From positions 1 through 8,277 of the forward strand of contig JALVWX010000163.1 of assembly GCA_027023165.1 (NCBI GenBank): a DNA stretch of 8,277 nucleotides, written 5' to 3'. Shown piece after piece: positions 6,290-8,277 of the stretch (position 1 is its first letter; each line of letters starts with the position of its first letter). The stretch is from Thermococcus sp. (lineage in GTDB: Archaea; Methanobacteriota_B; Thermococci; Thermococcales; Thermococcaceae). The notes below the pieces were generated by a model. The model saw only the letters and a list, made by a program, of their open reading frames with translations. It ran no database searches and had not been told where the DNA came from. Position numbers and translations under genes: made by a program.

Positions 6290-6297
6290 TCACCTCC
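6290..6297 (-). promoter_or_regulatory. Perfect Shine-Dalgarno deciding a TTG start
   Basis: GGAGGTGA is fully complementary to the archaeal 16S rRNA 3' end and lies 4 nt before TTG at 6283-6285. It fixes the start of the first MinD-ferredoxin gene despite the weak codon. Confidence 0.8.
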
Positions 6298-6318
6298 GGA
6301 GTTAGGGGAGCCGAATTC

Positions 6319-6331
6319 CTTTTAAGGTTTG
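6319..6331 (-). promoter_or_regulatory. BRE/TATA promoter of the MinD-ferredoxin operon
   Basis: The leftward 13-mer CAAACCTTAAAAG is identical to the prefoldin promoter core. The predicted transcription start is near 6297, giving a leader of about 12 nt that is essentially the ribosome-binding site. Confidence 0.7.
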
Positions 6332-6343
6332 TGCATAAGCACA
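6330..6343. promoter_or_regulatory. Inverted repeat TGTGC-ATAA-GCACA upstream of the MinD operon BRE
   Basis: A 5-bp perfect inverted repeat with a 4-nt spacer abuts the upstream edge of the BRE, sharing its outermost one or two bases. That is the position expected for an archaeal activator or a repressor blocking TFB. It also lies downstream of the radical SAM stop codon, so a role as an RNA hairpin for that transcript is possible but weak. The function is inferred. Confidence 0.35.
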
Positions 6344-6377
6344 GAAGTTCGGGCGCAGGATAGATAAAAGATGGCAC

Positions 6378-7331
6378 TCAGGGCATCTCCCTGCTTTTCA
6401 ATCTGCGCATGTAGAACCTCTTCCCATTGTATTCAAGCTCTATGAGTTTCCCCTCGCGCAGAAGCTTTTCCACGACGCTCCAGTCTGCGTTTGCTTTCCT
6501 GAGGAACTCCCTCACGGCTTCCTCCCTCATCGGGTGAACTGCCGTTATGCTGAGCAGGTCCTCCTCGGCGTTGCCGGTGAAGGCGAAGGCGTTGCCCTCG
6601 TAACCTATAAGGTACTCAACCCGATCTTCGCCAAGTTTCTCGACGAAGGTCTGAAAGGCGCGGTTTATCGTTTCTTCACTCGCCGGCTTGACCCAGTTCT
6701 CGGCCGGAGGCCTCGTCGGGACCGCTATGTAAGCAACGGCGGGCCTGAGATCCGCCAGGAAGTCCGCTATCCTCTCGAACTCACCGCCGTAATCTATTCC
6801 ATCGACCAGCATCGTCTCCGTGACGAGCCTTCCTCCGAAGGCTTTCCTGAACTCGAGCATTCCCTCGAGGATCCTCTCAAGGCTCAGGCTCTTGTGGGGC
6901 CTGTCAATTCTCCTCCAGAGGTTCTCGCTGACGGCATCGACCTTCAGCGAAACGAAGTCAAACTTCAGCAAATCCTCTCTCACGTCCTCGCGCCAGAGCA
7001 GGGAGGAGTTGGTGAGTATCGCGAGCGGGATTCCAAGCGTTTCCAGGAGTTCCGCCACGGTCCCCAGGTTTATGTCCAGAGTCGGTTCCCCATCCGGAAC
7101 GAGGGTGATGTAGTCGATCCTTTCGCCCCTTTTCTCCGCCCCTTCAACCTTTTCTCGCACCTCCGCGAATATCAGCTCCGGCTCGTAGAACGCTTTTCTC
7201 TCCACCTCCATCCTCAGCGTTCTGCCGATCTGGCAGTAAACACAGGCGTAGGTGCAGACCTTATCTGGGATGTTGTTCACTCCAAGGCTCCTCCCGAGCC
7301 TCCTCGATGGAACCGGTCCGAAGGCTATCAT
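6378..7331 (-). CDS. Radical SAM protein (COG0731-like), substrate unknown
   Basis: A 317-residue radical SAM enzyme. The N-terminus FGPVPSRRLGRSLG (4-17) is the hallmark of one uncharacterised branch related to the wyosine tRNA-modification enzymes. The 4Fe-4S site is the canonical CxxxCxxC: C26, C30, C33 (CTYACVYC). VPDGEPTLD (78-86) supplies the GEPT-type SAM-contact strand, followed by AILTNSS and FVSLKVDAV along the barrel. Residues about 258-311 (AVHPMREEAVREFL through GKRFYMRRL) look like a small winged-helix domain. The enzyme should cleave S-adenosylmethionine to a 5'-deoxyadenosyl radical in the cytoplasm; the target is not readable from sequence. The start is the ATG at 7331, with GGTGGT 3 nt upstream and a TATA box 35 bp upstream; the open frame extending to 7541 crosses the promoter and the divergent gene and is spurious. 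It lies upstream of the MinD-ferredoxin operon on the same strand, 92 bp from its start codon. Confidence 0.85.
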   Translation of the reverse strand: MIAFGPVPSRRLGRSLGVNNIPDKVCTYACVYCQIGRTLRMEVERKAFYEPELIFAEVREKVEGAEKRGERIDYITLVPDGEPTLDINLGTVAELLETLGIPLAILTNSSLLWREDVREDLLKFDFVSLKVDAVSENLWRRIDRPHKSLSLERILEGMLEFRKAFGGRLVTETMLVDGIDYGGEFERIADFLADLRPAVAYIAVPTRPPAENWVKPASEETINRAFQTFVEKLGEDRVEYLIGYEGNAFAFTGNAEEDLLSITAVHPMREEAVREFLRKANADWSVVEKLLREGKLIELEYNGKRFYMRRLKSREMP

Positions 7332-7361
7332 ACCACCACCGGAGTTAGGTTCGCCTAAAGG

Positions 7362-7376
7362 TGTATAAGGCTTTTG
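7362..7376 (-). promoter_or_regulatory. BRE/TATA promoter of the radical SAM gene
   Basis: Leftward, CAAAAG (7371-7376) is followed by CCTTATACA, a BRE and TATA box. The start site would fall near 7341, leaving a leader of about 10 nt before the ATG at 7331. It is back to back with the rightward promoter at 7379-7392. Confidence 0.65.
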
Positions 7377-7378
7377 AG

Positions 7379-7392
7379 CAAAGGTTTTATGC
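7379..7392 (+). promoter_or_regulatory. BRE/TATA promoter of the aspartate aminotransferase/decarboxylase-like gene
   Basis: CAAAGG (7379-7384) followed by TTTTATGC gives a start site near 7413, about 10 nt ahead of the ATG at 7423. GGGTG at 7412-7416 serves as the ribosome-binding site. Confidence 0.55.
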
Positions 7393-7422
7393 AGGGCATC
7401 CAATGTGATGAGGGTGTGAACG

Positions 7423-8277
7423 ATGGTTGAACCGGACAACCCCCCTGAGAACCTCAGGAAGCTCGACGAGCTCAGCCCCTTCGAGTTCAAGGAACTGCTC
7501 ATAAAGCTCGCAAGGACGAGGTCCGAAAAGGTCATGCTCAACGCCGGAAGGGGAAACCCAAACTTTCTGGCGTTAGAGCCGAGGTACGCTTACCTACAGC
7601 TCGGTAAGTTCGCGCTGAGCGAAGCTGAGAGGCACTTTGGCTATATGGGTGACCTCATAGGAGGGCACTGCGAGAAGGACGGCATAGAGGCGCGCTTTGA
7701 AATATTCATCAGAAACCACTGGAACGAGAGGGGGACGAGGTTTCTCAACTCAGCCGTAAGCTACGTGAGGGACTACCTCGGCTTTTCGGCCGATGACTTC
7801 CTCCACGAGATGGTTCAGGGTTATCTCGGCTGTGAATACCCGACCCCACCGAGAATACTCCCCCTGGCGGAGAAGATAGTCGCGAGATACCTCCTGAAGG
7901 AGATGGGCGCCGGCTACGACCTCGGTTATGCAATAGTTGATGAAACCCAGCTCTTCGCGGTTGAGGGCGGAACCGGGGCGATGGCCTACCTCTTTGAGTC
8001 CCTCAAGGCCAACCATATCCTCAATCCGGGAGATAAGATAGCGATAGCCGTTCCGATATTCAGCCCCTACCTTGAGATACCAAAACTCGACCAGTACCGG
8101 CTTGAGATAGTTGAAGTTAAGGCATCACCGGAACTTGGCTACCAGATACCCGATGAGGAACTTGAAAAGCTCAGAAACCCGGAGATAAAGGCGTTCTTCC
8201 TAGTTAACCCGGGCAACCCAACGGCGGTGAAGCTTGAGGAGGGAGTTCTCGAAAAGCTCAGGGAGATAGTCGAGAAC
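7423..8277 (+). CDS. aspD: Aspartate aminotransferase / aspartate 4-decarboxylase-type PLP enzyme (3' partial)
   Basis: The first 285 residues are present and the frame stays open to the window edge; family members are about 520-540 residues. The order of motifs matches bifunctional aspartate transaminase/aspartate 4-decarboxylases (fold type I PLP enzymes): NAGRGNPNF (40-48), then LGKFALSEAER, ARFEIFI, the long helical insert, HEMVQGYLGCEYPTPPRIL, FAVEGGTGAMAYLFESL with the PLP-phosphate loop at 181-187, GDKIAIAVPIFSPYLEIP, and FLVNPGNPTAV (259-269) with the PLP-contacting Asn of NPxNP. The long insert between the N-terminus and the GGT loop separates it from ordinary aspartate aminotransferases. 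Expected activities are beta-decarboxylation of L-aspartate to L-alanine plus CO2, and transamination. The Schiff-base lysine and substrate-binding arginine lie beyond the window, so activity cannot be confirmed. An in-frame ATG at 7408 is closed by TGA, which fixes the start at 7423. Confidence 0.75.
   Translation, partial: MVEPDNPPENLRKLDELSPFEFKELLIKLARTRSEKVMLNAGRGNPNFLALEPRYAYLQLGKFALSEAERHFGYMGDLIGGHCEKDGIEARFEIFIRNHWNERGTRFLNSAVSYVRDYLGFSADDFLHEMVQGYLGCEYPTPPRILPLAEKIVARYLLKEMGAGYDLGYAIVDETQLFAVEGGTGAMAYLFESLKANHILNPGDKIAIAVPIFSPYLEIPKLDQYRLEIVEVKASPELGYQIPDEELEKLRNPEIKAFFLVNPGNPTAVKLEEGVLEKLREIVEN

Noticed and set aside
6534..7358. Long open frame on the + strand antisense to the radical SAM gene
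   Set aside because: It mirrors a gene with clear radical SAM motifs; its translation is arginine/proline-rich without recognisable motifs, and it crosses the promoter of that gene.
7405..7448. Possible C/D box RNA (GTGATGA followed by CTGA)
   Set aside because: The boxes are too close, there are no internal D'/C' boxes, and the C-box match coincides with the leader and ribosome-binding site of the aspD-like gene.
7332..7541. Upstream extension of the radical SAM frame to 7541
   Set aside because: It reads antisense through the start of the aspD-like gene and both promoters. The FGPVPSRRLGRS N-terminus just after the ATG at 7331 is the normal family start.
1..8277. CRISPR arrays, tRNA/rRNA genes, insertion sequences, replication origin repeats, SurR or TGR operators
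   Set aside because: On reading both strands I found no regularly spaced repeats, cloverleaf or rRNA-like stretches, transposase motifs or terminal inverted repeats, and no match to these operator motifs in promoter regions.

Overview
The window looks like chromosomal DNA of a hyperthermophilic euryarchaeon of the order Thermococcales, most likely Thermococcus. The evidence is: GC-rich compact coding DNA; archaeal BRE/TATA promoters (CTTAAAAG, TTATATAT, CTTATAC) about 30-45 bp ahead of start codons; GGTG/GGAGGTGA ribosome-binding sites in very short leaders; and archaeal gene families such as prefoldin alpha, a KaiC-like RecA ATPase and MinD ATPases with an inserted ferredoxin. The genus is inferred from gene content and style, not from an alignment.

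Layout. (1) 1-228, + strand: 3' end of a probable Lhr-type helicase, convergent with (2) 244-945, - strand: a single-domain KaiC/RadA-like ATPase. (3) 946-1061: a divergent promoter region with a 13-bp perfect palindrome, driving the ATPase leftward and (4) a 95-aa protein of unknown function (1062-1349, +) rightward. (5) 1388-2305, +: a GalE-type nucleotide-sugar epimerase. (6) 2297-3868, -: a secreted DUF2341/LamG-like protein whose last codons overlap the end of galE tail to tail; its DNA is visibly less GC-rich than its neighbours. (7) 4023-4457, -: prefoldin alpha with its own promoter. (8) 4523-6285, -: a two-gene operon of paralogous MinD-type ATPases, each with an inserted 2x[4Fe-4S] ferredoxin domain. 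The first gene starts with TTG behind a perfect Shine-Dalgarno; the second starts in a TGATG stop/start overlap. (9) 6378-7331, -: a radical SAM protein of unknown substrate. (10) 7423-8277, +: 5' part of an aspartate aminotransferase / aspartate 4-decarboxylase-type PLP enzyme, running off the window and expressed from a promoter back to back with that of the radical SAM gene.

How they may work together. The strongest functional cluster is 4523-7331: two MinD-ferredoxin ATPases followed upstream by a radical SAM enzyme, all iron-sulfur proteins on one strand. The MinD operon and the radical SAM gene share a nearly identical 16-nt leader (CCTAACTCCGG, one base, GGTG). This suggests a redox or metal-cofactor task, but no substrate can be read from the sequence. 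GalE could supply UDP-galactose for surface glycans; the adjacent secreted protein carries seven N-glycosylation sequons. I saw no rRNA, tRNA, CRISPR array, transposase or integrase. No intergenic gap exceeds about 155 bp.
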